Source: Solea solea
Lineage: Eukaryota; Chordata; Actinopteri; Pleuronectiformes; Soleidae
Direction of reading: 5' to 3'
Length of the DNA: 64,000 bases
NCBI RefSeq assembly: GCF_958295425.1
Contig: NC_081135.1
Span: 26,574,933 to 26,638,932, forward strand
Made by a program: the position numbers and the translations under genes. Below the pieces are notes generated by a model. The model was not told the DNA's origin. It worked only from the letters and a program-made list of their open reading frames with translations, and did not search any database. Shown here piece after piece: positions 1 through 11,832 of this stretch; position 1 is the first letter of the stretch, and each line of letters begins with the position of its first letter.

Positions 1-151
1 GTCTTCTGGTGGCCTGGGTCCTGAATGCTCTTTTGACAACAGTTGGCTTGAGTTTTCTCCTTGTTTCGCTTTGCTGGAATTGAACTGCTGTTCATAGTAG
101 ACTTCCCAGTAGGGGGGGGACCCCTCCTGCCATTCACTGTTCCATTCATGT
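1..151 (-). CDS. baz2b: baz2b coding exon 4 (partial, cut by window edge)
   Basis: The acceptor CTCTGTAG lies at 152-159. The exon stays open to base 1 in the frame set by exon 3, with the sequence MNGTVNGRRG then KSTMNSSS and a lysine/glutamine-rich end. It matches the Asn/Ser/Gly-rich VNGS-type segment that follows the SRTSGK motif in BAZ2B. The 3' boundary is outside the window. Confidence 0.7.
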
Positions 152-2864
152 CTACAGAGACTGGCATTGTACATTTCATCAGTTAAGACACTCATGGCAA
201 TAGGCGGACAATAAAAGAGTAACACAGAATAACATCCATACAAATATCAATGGCAATTTGCAAGGTCAATCTCATAATAACAGCAGTTTACATGTGTATA
301 TTCATTTACACACACATTTTTTGCAAAGCCCTTCTGCTTTGTATTCTGCTACGGCACGCATTATAATTAGCACCAACTAACCTGAGGTACGGGGCTGTGA
401 ATGAGCAGGATCTTGACTTTTGATGGTTGATGCAAATGCAGGATGCAGACCCAGAAGAGGAGGGAGGAAGGCTGCTGCTCCTCTGAGATGTGCTTCAGAT
501 GGCCACCACCAGTCTGGAGTGGGGGAGCAAGACACTGAAGCATTAGGAAAAATGAGTCACGTTATCTACTCGGATAAAGAGATAATTCAGTCCTTCAACA
601 AGCAATAAAGCAGCAGTTTATTCGACTCAAACACTGCACTGTTCACTCAGCAAGTTTTGTATTTAAACAGAAAATCTGCAGTCTCATATCCTGAACCATT
701 TGCAATTAAGTTTCCCAAAGGGACCAATATGCAGAGTAAAGATGAAAATATAAATGCAGGACCAAATGAGTTGCTCTTGCCTCTCTCACGCTGTGAAAAG
801 TCATATTCCAACCTCCCATAAAATTAAAAGATGAGAACATAAGGTAATGCATGCTGTTGCGTGCACATGCTTTTATGGTCTGTTGGTTGCATTAAATGAA
901 CAGGATAAATATATATTATCCTTATATTTTGCTGAGTAATTCACTGAAATGATCCTCTGGTAAGATGCCAAATGAATTTTCATTACAGAGATCGTAAGAC
1001 AGTTCACATCAAAACAAAGTTGTTATTAAAAACATTGCATCTTAAATGTCCTTACCTGGAAATGTACCAAACTGGGGATGAGCAGCAAATGCAGACAAAC
1101 CAAGACTACCAAGACCTCCGAACTCACTTGATGTGTAGAGCCGAGAAGCTGGACGGCTGACTAAGGGAAAACTGTTCGACTTGGCGGGTCTTTTTAAACT
1201 CCCATCCCCGCTCATCTGTCGCAAAGGGCCTGGAGAACAAATGATTGTATTCAATAATCAATCCATACAGAATAAAACACAATGAAAAAATGGTTTTACT
1301 TGATCTACTGATGCGGTTGTTTCAGTAACTAAAAAGTTACTCCACTTATAGTCTGCTTAGGTTTTAGCCTTGGCTTCATATAATGTATTCCTGCTGTGAA
1401 GGACTTATACTTTCAATATACAGGTCATACACAAATATGCAGTGGTACATGTAAATACTGGGGCTGCCACAATGAAGTAATAATGTATTGATTGCTAAAC
1501 TATTCAGTCAACTACAATGATTAAAACAAGCTTTCTGATTTTTGGTACCTAGGCTATCTGACATTTTTCAGCACCTAATCGATTATTTAAAAAATAACTA
1601 GAATTGGCAGATTGATCGATAATGAAAATAATCCTTGTGGCAACCCGAGTAAATACAATATCAGGTTTTGCATAAAAAAACATTAGATAAACCAGTGAAA
1701 TCAATTAAAAAGCTTTTAAAAGTATGAAAGCTTAACTAAACAACATTGGTGCAATATATTTCTATTTTACACAGGTGACACAAAATCACTTAAAGGAGTT
1801 TAATTTACTCGATACTCATGACAGAGAGAGAGACAATTACGAAGGGAACCAATGTACTTTCAGTATTTACTGTTTAGTCCAAAATAAATTATCTGGAAAA
1901 TTTCTGCGCACGTTTTTGGTGCGAGGGACCTGTAGATGAATAATTTATGAGAATGTCTGTTATGTGCTCCTCATTGTCATAGCATGACAAAAAAATACAT
2001 TTCGGGAGCAGCGTATAATGACAGAAAAAAAAAAGAAATCACAAAACCTGGTATGTAAATTTGCACATTATTTTGTGGTCAGGGGTAATCTGACAGCTTA
2101 TGCATCGCTGCTGCTCAATGCATAATGATTTTGACCACAATTAGTATTCAGAGAAAACAAGAAGATGCTGGCGGCTGCAAGCACGGAGTGAAGCTGACGG
2201 ACATGTCAAATCACAAGGGATAAACTGAAGCTACTGGAGCTAAAGGTTGTCAAAAGACATCCACAAGGGCGTACACAGCTTTTTAATTGTTGGTATTCAT
2301 TAATTCAACAGCCTTTCCCTTCCTATCAAAACTGGAGGAATGTGTCTTAAGCCTCTTATTGTTGCACAGTTTTCGACAGATTTTAGTTGGGCAGCCCCCC
2401 CGAATAGATTTGCTCCTTTATTTTTTTTTCTCTCTCAAAAGCTTGTGTCGTTATAAATTGCAGAACGAGTGCAAAGTCAATCATAACGGTGCATTCGTTT
2501 ACTCTACATTTATTAAAAGTTTGGCTGTTTTGTGGGTGCATAATAATAATACCATTTGCATAATTTCTCAAACCAAACAGGGGCTGAATAATGAAACACG
2601 CTGTCTAGAAAAACAAATAACACATTAAAACAATTAATTAATGAGTCACATTTAATCATGCACCTTGACTTTTTGTGCATCTAAGTAGCTCTGATGGGAA
2701 GTTTTCGGCGCTGAGAGGGGAGCTGCCTGCAAGGCTAAAGGCTGGGCTGCATTTGGCGGAGGGCATCTGTGGCGGCGCAGGGGAGGAGCCGGCCGAAGAC
2801 GAAGCCATGTGAAGGGAGGACGGGGCCGAAGATGGGGAGGACAGTCGCTCTCCAGACTCCATAT
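1..2864 (-). CDS. baz2b: baz2b, 5' coding part of bromodomain adjacent to zinc finger domain 2B (partial, continues past the left edge)
   Basis: This is the amino-terminal part of BAZ2B, a large nuclear chromatin regulator (accessory subunit of ISWI-type remodelling complexes, with TAM/MBD-like, DDT, PHD and bromodomain regions further downstream and outside this window). Four coding exons are seen in reverse order: 2664-2862 (ATG at 2862), 1056-1229, 382-513 and 1-151. Introns have GT-AG ends and phases join without a stop. Recognition rests on the start MESGER, the motif SEFGGLGSLG followed by AAHPQ and FPG, and the next exon with a WWW-containing stretch, FLPPLLG and QPRTS. These match the order of the human BAZ2B N-terminus from memory. 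The region is serine, proline and alanine rich and probably disordered. An acceptor directly precedes the ATG (AT|ATG), so the upstream 5' UTR lies on another exon. Known domains are not visible here, so identity rests on these N-terminal motifs and on the cd302 neighbour. Confidence 0.85.
382..513 (-). CDS. baz2b: baz2b coding exon 3
   Basis: This 132-bp exon has acceptor ACTCCAG at 514 and donor GTTAGT at 376-381. It opens with DWWWPSEAH and carries FLPPLLGLHP and SQPRTS, aligning in order with human BAZ2B (from memory, EWW then TFFPPLLGIPP then SRTSGK). The frame is open through both junctions. Confidence 0.87.
1056..1229 (-). CDS. baz2b: baz2b coding exon 2
   Basis: This 174-bp exon has acceptor CTCCAG at 1230-1235 and donor GTAAGG at 1050-1055. 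It is read as 2 nt, 57 codons and 1 nt. It encodes the conserved block SEFGGLGSLG, then AAHPQFGTFPG, the most recognisable BAZ2B N-terminal segment in the window. Confidence 0.88.
1459..1655. repeat. Degenerate ATCGATTA-type fish interspersed repeat
   Basis: This stretch starts ggggctgccaca and holds attgatcgataatgaaaat near its end before ccttgtggcaacccg. The clustered ATCGAT/ATTA words and flanking gctgcca/gtggcaa sequences resemble a common AT-rich teleost repeat that also appears at 23.67-23.90, 32.27-32.35 and 39.12-39.35 kb here. It lies in baz2b intron sequence. Confidence 0.4.
2664..2864 (-). CDS. baz2b: baz2b first coding exon with start codon
   Basis: The ATG is at 2860-2862, two bases after an acceptor (TTTGACAG) at 2865. 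The exon encodes about 66 residues beginning MESGERLSSP, rich in Ser, Pro and Ala. The donor is ambiguous: G|GTGCAT puts the exon edge at 2664, while A|GTCAAG puts it at 2670. Both give phase 1 and join correctly to exon 2, differing by two residues. Confidence 0.8.
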
Positions 2865-5800
2865 CTGTCAAACACAATCCAGTCAACACTTACAAGATGG
2901 AAGAGAAGAAAAGAGGAGCAGGAGAAAACACCCACTCGTGCAACACACCCCACTGAGACTTCGTTTCTTTCCAACACACAACAGAATTAAGCTGACAACA
3001 GTTCTGGATTTCTGTCATGTCCTCTGACCAACAAGGTCCCTTTTGTTCTCTAGTTTTACAAATAAGGCTGATGAAAATGTTGTTTTTTTTACTTTATGTT
3101 TAATTAACAGTAACTAAATTAATTGTTTATGTATGTCATCAACCCAATGCAAACAATTGAAGTAAATTTAATACTGTATAAAAGAAAATTTAACAATTCT
3201 ACGTTCCTTTGGATAGAAGTACTATCTAAAGGTACTAGAATCTGTTAACAAACTAACCACAAACATACTGTGTTCAGTAAAGTAATATGGACAAGACGGC
3301 GCATAAACAACATATAAACCAGAGCGGATACACTCACGACACACACACAAACAGTCCACATGCTGCTGGTTCATATCAAGAGTCTTTGAACCTCTCCAAT
3401 GTAAAGCTGTCGCAGTACAAGCTGTGAGCTAAGATTCAATCTTCACTCTCATTTTCCTTTCCACAACATTTACAGTTAAGTCGACACAGATAGATGAACA
3501 GAAAGTGTAATTGGCGTCGTGCCCATCATCCAAAGCCTGCCACTGAGATATGAGGGCTACCAAGGACACAAAGTCACACTGATCACAAAAGCCAACATCT
3601 GAAATCCCCTTTACACACATATGCAGATTGTATTTCACAGCGTGCCTTTGCTGAAGTATCTTACACTACAGCGACATATTTCAAGATATTTTTAACATTT
3701 TCTCCCCACACAAGCTGCTGATTAATTTGAGGAGACACAGCTCCCATCTGAATATCAAGTACCATCCGTCACCAGGAGCGACACTGATGAGTCGTAAATG
3801 ACATGAAAGCTGCAGCCATGCTTCACCGATAAGGCCACGGTTTCCTGTGGTGATGAGTAGCGGGTTTGTGCAGAGCTGCTAAGAACAAAGGTGCTTTCAT
3901 ATTTATGATGCATCATAAAACACACCTACACACATCCAGCGTATCATTTTGACCTTGCTTCATCATCATCGTTTATTCGTCAAGCTAAGATGTGCAGTAT
4001 GCCTTACTTGCATCAAATGTAAATCTGCGGGTGAAATTAAATTAAATATGACAAGGATCAAAGCAAAAATATGTCACTAATAAATTCGGCACACTCGGGG
4101 TGCTCGTCTTAATTTTCAATGATATGTTGCTGTTGTATTCAGCCGTCTAATGAGTCACACACAAAAAAACTAAACCTGTTCTGAAGGGAAAGAATCTTTT
4201 TTGCCGCATAGAACAAGCCAATCCTGACATTTACATTAATTTAGGTAATAAATAAATAATAGACAATAATCCTAAAAGCACATTAGCAGCAAGTATAGTA
4301 TCCTGGGTTCTTAATAACCTACATAAAATTATTATTTTTTATTTTATTTATTAATTGCTTATACTCCTTTTAGACATAATGCAAACATGTGAGGTGCAAG
4401 TCACTGTAGTGTATACATCCTCAAGTGTTGAATGCAGGTCCTATGACACATACAGTATATGCTAATTTGCCTGAGATGATTGATTGGATTAGAATTATTG
4501 GATTATGAAAAAATATATGCACGAGTTATTCCACAAACACAATTGTCATCACTGATTAAATAAACTGTCTTACAAAAAATATAAGCTATATAACACAAAT
4601 AATAAAAAAAACATAAAGTGCTACAATGACAAAGTATCATTACAACTATTACATTAAACAACATTTCTCATTATAACGGCCCTCTGTCTTAGCATCCTGC
4701 TCAACTGTGACTGAGTGGACTATTTTCAATTTTCTCTCAGAGATGCTATAAATTCTCTTTGTACTGTCAATGATATTATGTTAATAGCTGCGAAAATGTA
4801 TTTGGAGCACTTGCATATTCTTTCTCAAGGTCATGGTCTGGAAGGGACACCAGTGTACAAGAGGAAAAAAAACATACAAGGACAATTTATGTTCTCTAAT
4901 TCCCTTAACGTACATATATTTGCAATATAATAACACGTTCATTAGTGTGGCACTTTTTCTGTAATGTATTGGGTAACCAGAACATAAACAAGAGACATTC
5001 AAGACCACAGGGAGATCAGTCACAGTCCAAGCAGAACAAGCCCAGACTCTAGCAGAGGAAGAGGAACTCCCTGCTGTGAATAAGCAAAGAAAACCAACAA
5101 GCTGACATGTTGCAAGACAGCTAAGCACAAATCATATTATTAACTTCAAAGCTAGGCTTACCAAGTGCACAATGTGTTTTCCTTTTGTCATTTTTTTTAA
5201 TGTCAGATTCTTGTTTAGTTTAACTAAATATACATTTTGAATATACAATACATGTTATTTGCCTTGATTCCTGAAAGTCTTCAATTAAGTTTTGTGTCCT
5301 CTCAACGATAAAAAGAATAAACATATTCCGCATTTTGTCAAACTGGATGCTATAGATACAGGCCAGACAGCGTTGCGCCCGCTGTGATAGATAAAGCAGT
5401 ACGAATAATGCAAATGTGTGACTTTATCTCATAACAAAAACAATCTTTGCATGCAACACAGACCCGTGTATATTTCTCAGAGTAAGTGCACATAAGCATT
5501 TGTTTTCCCAATGTGTTTCTCCCTCTTTTCCAAGCTATCTTCTTAGACAATAACAGATGGCCGATGCTAACAATGATAATCCAAGTAACAGAGTCCTCTG
5601 CATGGATCAGCAGTATTATAACTGCAAGCACCGTGTCTTTTCAGCAAATGAAAGGTACACGATAGAAAGAGGCACTACATCAATGTGTCGCGGTGCTGCT
5701 CTGAGGTGGAAGAGCTGCATCACTCAAAGATTCTGTCCTGTGCCTCTTCTCCATCTATCTGCGGTGCACGTTAAATGATTAAAAGAGGGGGATGTGAATA

Positions 5801-7561
5801 TGACCAGCTCTAACTATAGTTACCATGCATATCTTCTGGGCTTCTCATCAGAATGACATCACTCTGTTGAATCCTCCTCTGAAGACATTAACATCTTCTT
5901 GACTGATAGTATACATGGTTGCTTAGTCACTAAGTATGACTGCCGGTGTACATCAACCCACTTAACACAATTAATTCCTTCTGCTACCAGGGAAAAATAA
6001 CAACACTACTCACTTTTGGCTCCACTGAAGGGATGAAAAAATTAGGGATATAAAAAGCAAAGAGATTGGAATCTTAGTCAGTCGTTGGCAGCAGAGAATT
6101 TAAATGATTATAATTTTTTTCTAAAGTCATTCACTCTGCCACTCGTCATTCTCCCTTTGAGGTCAAACAGCAGGTCAGCTGAAATGAAGCCAATCACTTT
6201 AGAGGATTTCACTTCTTCCCATTTAAGTGAACACCCACAAGTTGTGCAGAATGAGGGTGCACTGAAGAGCAGGCTTTTATGCTCAAAGTATGACAGAGAA
6301 TTGAGTGCATACAGCTGCTGCGGCGGCTAGAAGCATAACAGGTTCAGTGGTACACCCACAGTTCAGGTGAAATGCCACGCTCCTATGAGTTTCAATCAGT
6401 TTTTCAGTCTGTCATGTCTTCTGATGACAAGTAATGGTTCCTGGCCCTGACTCCTACTCCACCTGGAAGGTGATGAAGTGTTCTGTCGGATCCATCCCAC
6501 CAGCGAAGGGGAAAACTTCAAACCTTCTGACCTCTGAGAGGGGCAGAACTACACCGACACATACTGTTACCCAGGGAGTCAAAGCGGAAGGATTTTCAAA
6601 GCAAATTAACGGCTGCTATCTTTGATGATGAGGCAGTGAGGGCAGCTGAGAGGGAGTTTATGAACGTTTTAAAACATTTTGTTTTTATTGCAAATCTCAT
6701 GTATTATTTTCTAAAGCTTCTACATACACAAACACTATCTCCTGTTTAAATAAAACTACTGGATGTAGGTAGTAAATTAAGAGTCTAAAGAGAAACTACA
6801 ACCTCTGACTCTGAGGCTACATTCTGATTGTCAGTCATATTATTCAAAACCAGGTGAAATCTCATTCATGACAGATCACATTTGATGGTAGAAGTGTCTT
6901 GCATATGAATATGACTGCCCTGCATGCATCTTCAACAACAGAAAATGTCATATTTCTGAAACCACTTGGTATTAAAGTGGAGGATAGGTAAGATAAGATG
7001 TGCATTTTTTATCTCCTAATTTGTGGGTATGCCTACTACATATTTCAAGCCAAAAAACGCATTCATTTCTATTGACTGTTTCAAACAAGTACTTAATACA
7101 GTGGCAAGGTTGGCAGTTAAGCAAATGAATGGGCTCTGATGAATAATGTAATGCCTCAGATTATTTAATGAAATGCATGTGTCTCATTGCAGCATGAGCG
7201 CAGTTTGCATGTAGATCATTTGCATAAAGATTGATTTGAAAGTGGAACATGACACATGGAAACAGGAGTCTGACATGTTCTGCTCGGACATGAACATGAG
7301 CTCCTCATCAGCAGCAAGCAAATTAGACATACAGAGAAGAATAGGAAGGGTGCAGACACAAAAGGGATTTCATGCATCTCCCAATCAACTACTATAAATT
7401 AACAGTCATTCCCACAAACTGGTCAATAAACTTAAAATCTCGTGTCTGGGTTCCTCACAAATACCAGACCACAAAAAGTCACCACGTTTCTTACACTCAT
7501 CCTAAAAACAGGAACACCTCTTCATATTTTTCACTCATGACTGGACCTCCACCTGCATTTC

Positions 7562-8275
7562 CAAATCCATGCTAAAACATGGAAGTTGACGCAACGATTA
7601 GACAGCATTCATATTTGAAGTTACACATCTGCCCAGATGGGAGAGGACAACAACCTGGTTCTCAACACCTCAAAAACAAATTGACTGTCTACACTGTAGG
7701 CCTGGTCAAAAAGACCTGGCAGAGACTCTTCATGCTTAGAAAACAGCTCCCACTGATGCTCAACTTCTACTTTGACCAGCTGTATTACTGCATCAGATGG
7801 TGAGGGTGGCCCGTTGGATTGTTGAGACAGAGTTTCCACACTTTGACCCTTGACACCAACAGACTAAGGATGTTTTTTTGGACAACACACATCCCAGTCA
7901 CTGCCTGTTTGAACCTCTGCCAACTGGCAAGCAGTTCAGATCCATTAAATTCAGTACCGACAGACTGAGGAACAGCTTTTATCCAAGAGCTGTGACCTCA
8001 TCACACCTCTCCCTGCCCAAACACACAATAGATTCTGAACCACGACATATGAAGACGACACACGTGAAGACTATGAATACAGCAACTATTTGCACCATAC
8101 TTATTTTGTTTAATATTTATTGCATTTATACTAATTCTGCTGTTATTATACTAAATATTTCTGATGTTTTTATTAAATTTACTTATTCAATTATGACTTA
8201 TGTATTTGAAATGAGTAAAACATCAAAGGTTTGTCTACATCCGAGTATAATGACACTGATTCTGATCACTGATTA
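7562..8275 (+). mobile_element. Non-LTR retrotransposon (LINE) ORF2 C-terminal remnant, broken
   Basis: Reading on the plus strand, three frames together give the end of a LINE reverse-transcriptase protein. GEDNNLVLNTSKTN is seen near 7640-7680, VKKTWQRLF near 7708-7733, and then HCLFEPLPTGKQFRS and TDRLRNSFYPRAV near 7896-8000. These blocks occur in this order in the RT tail of fish LINEs of the Rex1/Babar/L2-like type. The first two are much closer together than in an intact element, so an internal deletion is inferred. Stops and frameshifts, one beside a T7 run, show it is dead. It ends in AT-rich sequence without a clear tail. Confidence 0.65.
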
Positions 8276-9087
8276 ATCTAAACTAAAGTAAACTAATCTG
8301 AAGAATAACTAATATGAATTTAAACTAATCCGAGGAATAAACATCATCTGGATGACATATATTGTTAATGCATTATGAGAGCAGTTCTCTAACGTCATAT
8401 ATAAATGAAAACTTCACAGTTTACAGATGCTATGTATGTTCTAATGTCTATAATTTAGTGCTCTAATATGCAGCCAGGCCTTAAGGGAAAAGTCAACAGC
8501 AGTTACAGGTAATCACATATGCCCATTATGATCATCATCACACCTTACACACATCATTATTACACGTTCCTTGTTTAGTCCTGCCTCATTTATTCAAAGT
8601 CATTTGTTGAAAGAATTAGATTTCTGCTAATATTGTTCCCTGAAGCATTACTAAAATTATTAAACACATACAGACAAAATCCCGAGGTAGATAATAGGAA
8701 GCAGTTAACATGTTTTGGTAAAATGTGTGTCCTTTGCCACTCATTCTTGAGTAAATATTTACAACCAAAAACCCTTGAGTTGTTTACAGAAAGCAAGGCG
8801 ATATTATAGTGGCACTGCGACACCAAATGTTATAGATTCAGCAGGTGACTATCTCGGCTTAACTCAACTGTGAAAGGTGTGCATTTGCATGTTAACAGGA
8901 AGAAAAACAGCCTGAATATAAAAAAGGTATCATGTGCAATCACCCGAGAGGAGGTATATAGCAACAAATTTATCACGAGAGCAGGACGCCAATGCAAAGG
9001 TTATCCGTCATTCCTCAATGATAAATAAAGCACAACACAACAAAAGCACTCGATTTATGATTCAACCGTAAAATAAGAAAAAGAAAA

Positions 9088-9152
9088 AAAAAAATTATTA
9101 TTGTTATTATTGTTATTATGATTATTTTTTATTATTATTATTATTATTCTTG
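9088..9152. repeat. ATT/ATG-rich trinucleotide microsatellite
   Basis: An imperfect array of ATT and GTT triplets follows an A10 run. It is simple-sequence DNA in the baz2b intron. Confidence 0.8.
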
Positions 9153-11610
9153 TTATAATAGTTTATTTGCTAGTTAGACCAAAATTGCAAGGACCTTTTG
9201 TGGATTATCTTGAAGAACCACCGTATATCAAAGCAAAAATCTACCTGACAATATTCAAGTATCTGCTCAGTGTCTGTTAACAGAAGGTGGTGTGGTATGA
9301 TATGTCATCATGCCAGAGGCAATGAGGGTAAAAAGTCCAAGGTTCTGTTAGTCTTTAAGCACAACACTGCAATGTTAATAAAGTTGTCACGCTTTATATG
9401 ATCAAACGGCATTTATGTACAGGAAAGCAAGGGGCCAAACAGGGTTTTTAACCCATTTCTCCCTAATGTCAGTGTCCAAGGTAGCCAGGATCAAGGTAAA
9501 CGTCGCTATCACAGCTTTTTTTATACACCGCTCCTCTCTCGCTCTCAGACTCTCCAAAGAGCACAACGTAAATCACACGGCAACCGTAATGGGAAGTAGG
9601 ACTGCAGTGTGCCAAATGAAGCAATAAAACACATCCAACCATTCAAAGCATTAGTCACACTGTGTCCATATGTCCATATATTGAAGCAGCCGATGCTGGT
9701 TACTTTCAAACAAGCAGCTGTGCCCACACTGAATGCCTTAAATGAAGGTCACTAATATGGAAAATGTGAGTTAAAAAGGAAATTGGTACTGCACCCTTAT
9801 AGCTAGATAATGCTAGGCTGCCAAAAGGCAGACACAGTACTTAATGGTGGGACTACCGCTAATAAAGGACTGACATGAGGACTGACACATCACAGCTCAC
9901 ACAGTCACTTTGATGTGGTGAAGCACAGAATTATAGCCCCACAAAAAGAAACAGCCCAGTCTCACAGGAAACGGCATTGTTTTTATATTTTTATGCAAAA
10001 CATAGTAAATGTTATATTGTACATACTGCACAGAATGTTTGTCAGATGATTTGAAGTGGAGTGTTGTAATGTAATGAGGACATACCGGTGTGTTTTTCTA
10101 TTTCGTCATGTAGTGTTTCTTTAATGGAGGTGAGACAGTGTATGAGGACATTCTGGTGTCCTCGTAGCACTATTTGTTTATCACGTTGCTAAGTGCATCT
10201 GTAGACATGCAATACAGTAAGTCATGTTATTTTGCACATTTTCACAGTACACCGTGAGTAGTACGTAAAAACGAAAACTCATAATTAAATCTAAAGGAGT
10301 AGGGTGCAACTGGCCACACTATAGCATCCACTGTAATGATTATTTTTGCAACGCTACATATTTTGAGCTAAAAATTATGCTTAATTCACATGTGTATTTT
10401 TTTCCCTATAATGCGTTGGACATTTTTAATGTCACCATCAAACAGAATAATTATCTTTGCAGAAGCTGCACAAGAGCCTCAGCCTGGAAAATGAGGCACA
10501 TTGAAAATCCATGTGACATTCTGATTTTTTTAGTCATTAAATCAAAGGATTAGAGAGGGAAGTTAAAGGTAAATATTATCAATTAATAGTCTGGCCATCC
10601 AATTCTTTGTTCTTGGGTCCAGCAGACTCAAACAGGGTAACATACTATAATTTAGTTCAGCAACGGGTGAAGGTTATACATTTAAATAGGACATTTCATT
10701 ATTTTAAATATGCTAATTCTTATGGGATGACACAGTAAAGACAATGACTTTGAGATGAGGAAGAAGCGAAAAGAAGGACTTATTTTTAACAGACCACAAA
10801 AACACCTGTAATTCATTGGAAAAGCGCTGAGTGCATTTGTAGCTGTGGCTTCAATAGATGGGGGGGAAAGTCACTCGGTAGTGCCCAGGCTACTATTTTT
10901 TATTTTTATGAATAAGTAGATAAATAAATAAATTAAAATTGTCACAAAGAGCTCGATCTCTGCAGCTGAATGAATATGCTCTTATCATGCGGCCTTGACA
11001 CTGACAAAATGGCACAAAACAACAGTGTTCATGCTATAGGTGGGCATTTAATAGTTGCAAAAATATAACCATACTAGAGGTTACTGTGACACTCGGCTCT
11101 AATTTGCAACATGAGAGGGAGTCTAACCAGCATGTGCACTGAAAAGGATTCTGGTATAATTAAAAACACTGCTGCCAATTCAATCTCTAAAGTTTGGGTT
11201 TGCAGCTTTTTAGCATTTGAGCTTAACAAACACACACCATAGATCTACATGCATCAACATTAGAACCACTATTAGGGCTTCGTACGCATGTATTGGGAAA
11301 TTACACCCAAAATCTTGGCTGTTTGTTGGAGTAGGAAGTGTGAGAGACAAAGAGATATTAATATGTTTTATAGATGGCTTCAATGTGAATGAATACAAAA
11401 GCAGCACCTTCTATTTCTGTTCTGGACAGGAACAGAACTTTGAAGACAGTTTGTTGCTTATTAAGGAACAAACAGGGAAACCTATTACCATGACGGAAGG
11501 AATGGCATCATTTATTACTTTAAAAAGGACTTTCTCAGAGGGCCTAAAGTAGCAAAAGAAGAGTTGAATATGCCCAGTCGCATGCTTTGACCAATTCACT
11601 AGATGTTGAA

Positions 11611-11832
11611 TGTTTGCCCTGTGGGTTTTCTCTAAGTTCTCTGAGTACTTCCTCACACAGTCCAACACATGCAGATGTTAACTGGACACTCTGAATTGAC
11701 CATAGGTGTGAGAGTGGATGGTTGTTTGTCTCTGTGTGGCCCTGCGATGGACTGGCAACCTGTCCAGGGTGTACCCCGCCTTTTGCCCTGTGTCAGCGGG
11801 GATTGGCACCTCATGTGGAGGATAAAGCGGTA
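11611..11832 (+). mobile_element. SINE-like fish repeat copy A
   Basis: This copy contains the 3' body shared with other copies in this window: tcacacagtccaacacatgc, gaattgaccataggtgtgag, tccagggtgtaccccgcct and tgtggaggataaagcggtaa. The family is a widespread teleost interspersed repeat whose 5' end (seen at 31.54 kb) looks tRNA-derived. This copy lacks that 5' head. Confidence 0.65.

Noticed and set aside
2769..3027. Two overlapping plus-strand ORFs rich in Lys, Arg and Thr
   Set aside because: They are antisense to the baz2b start exon and its upstream intron.
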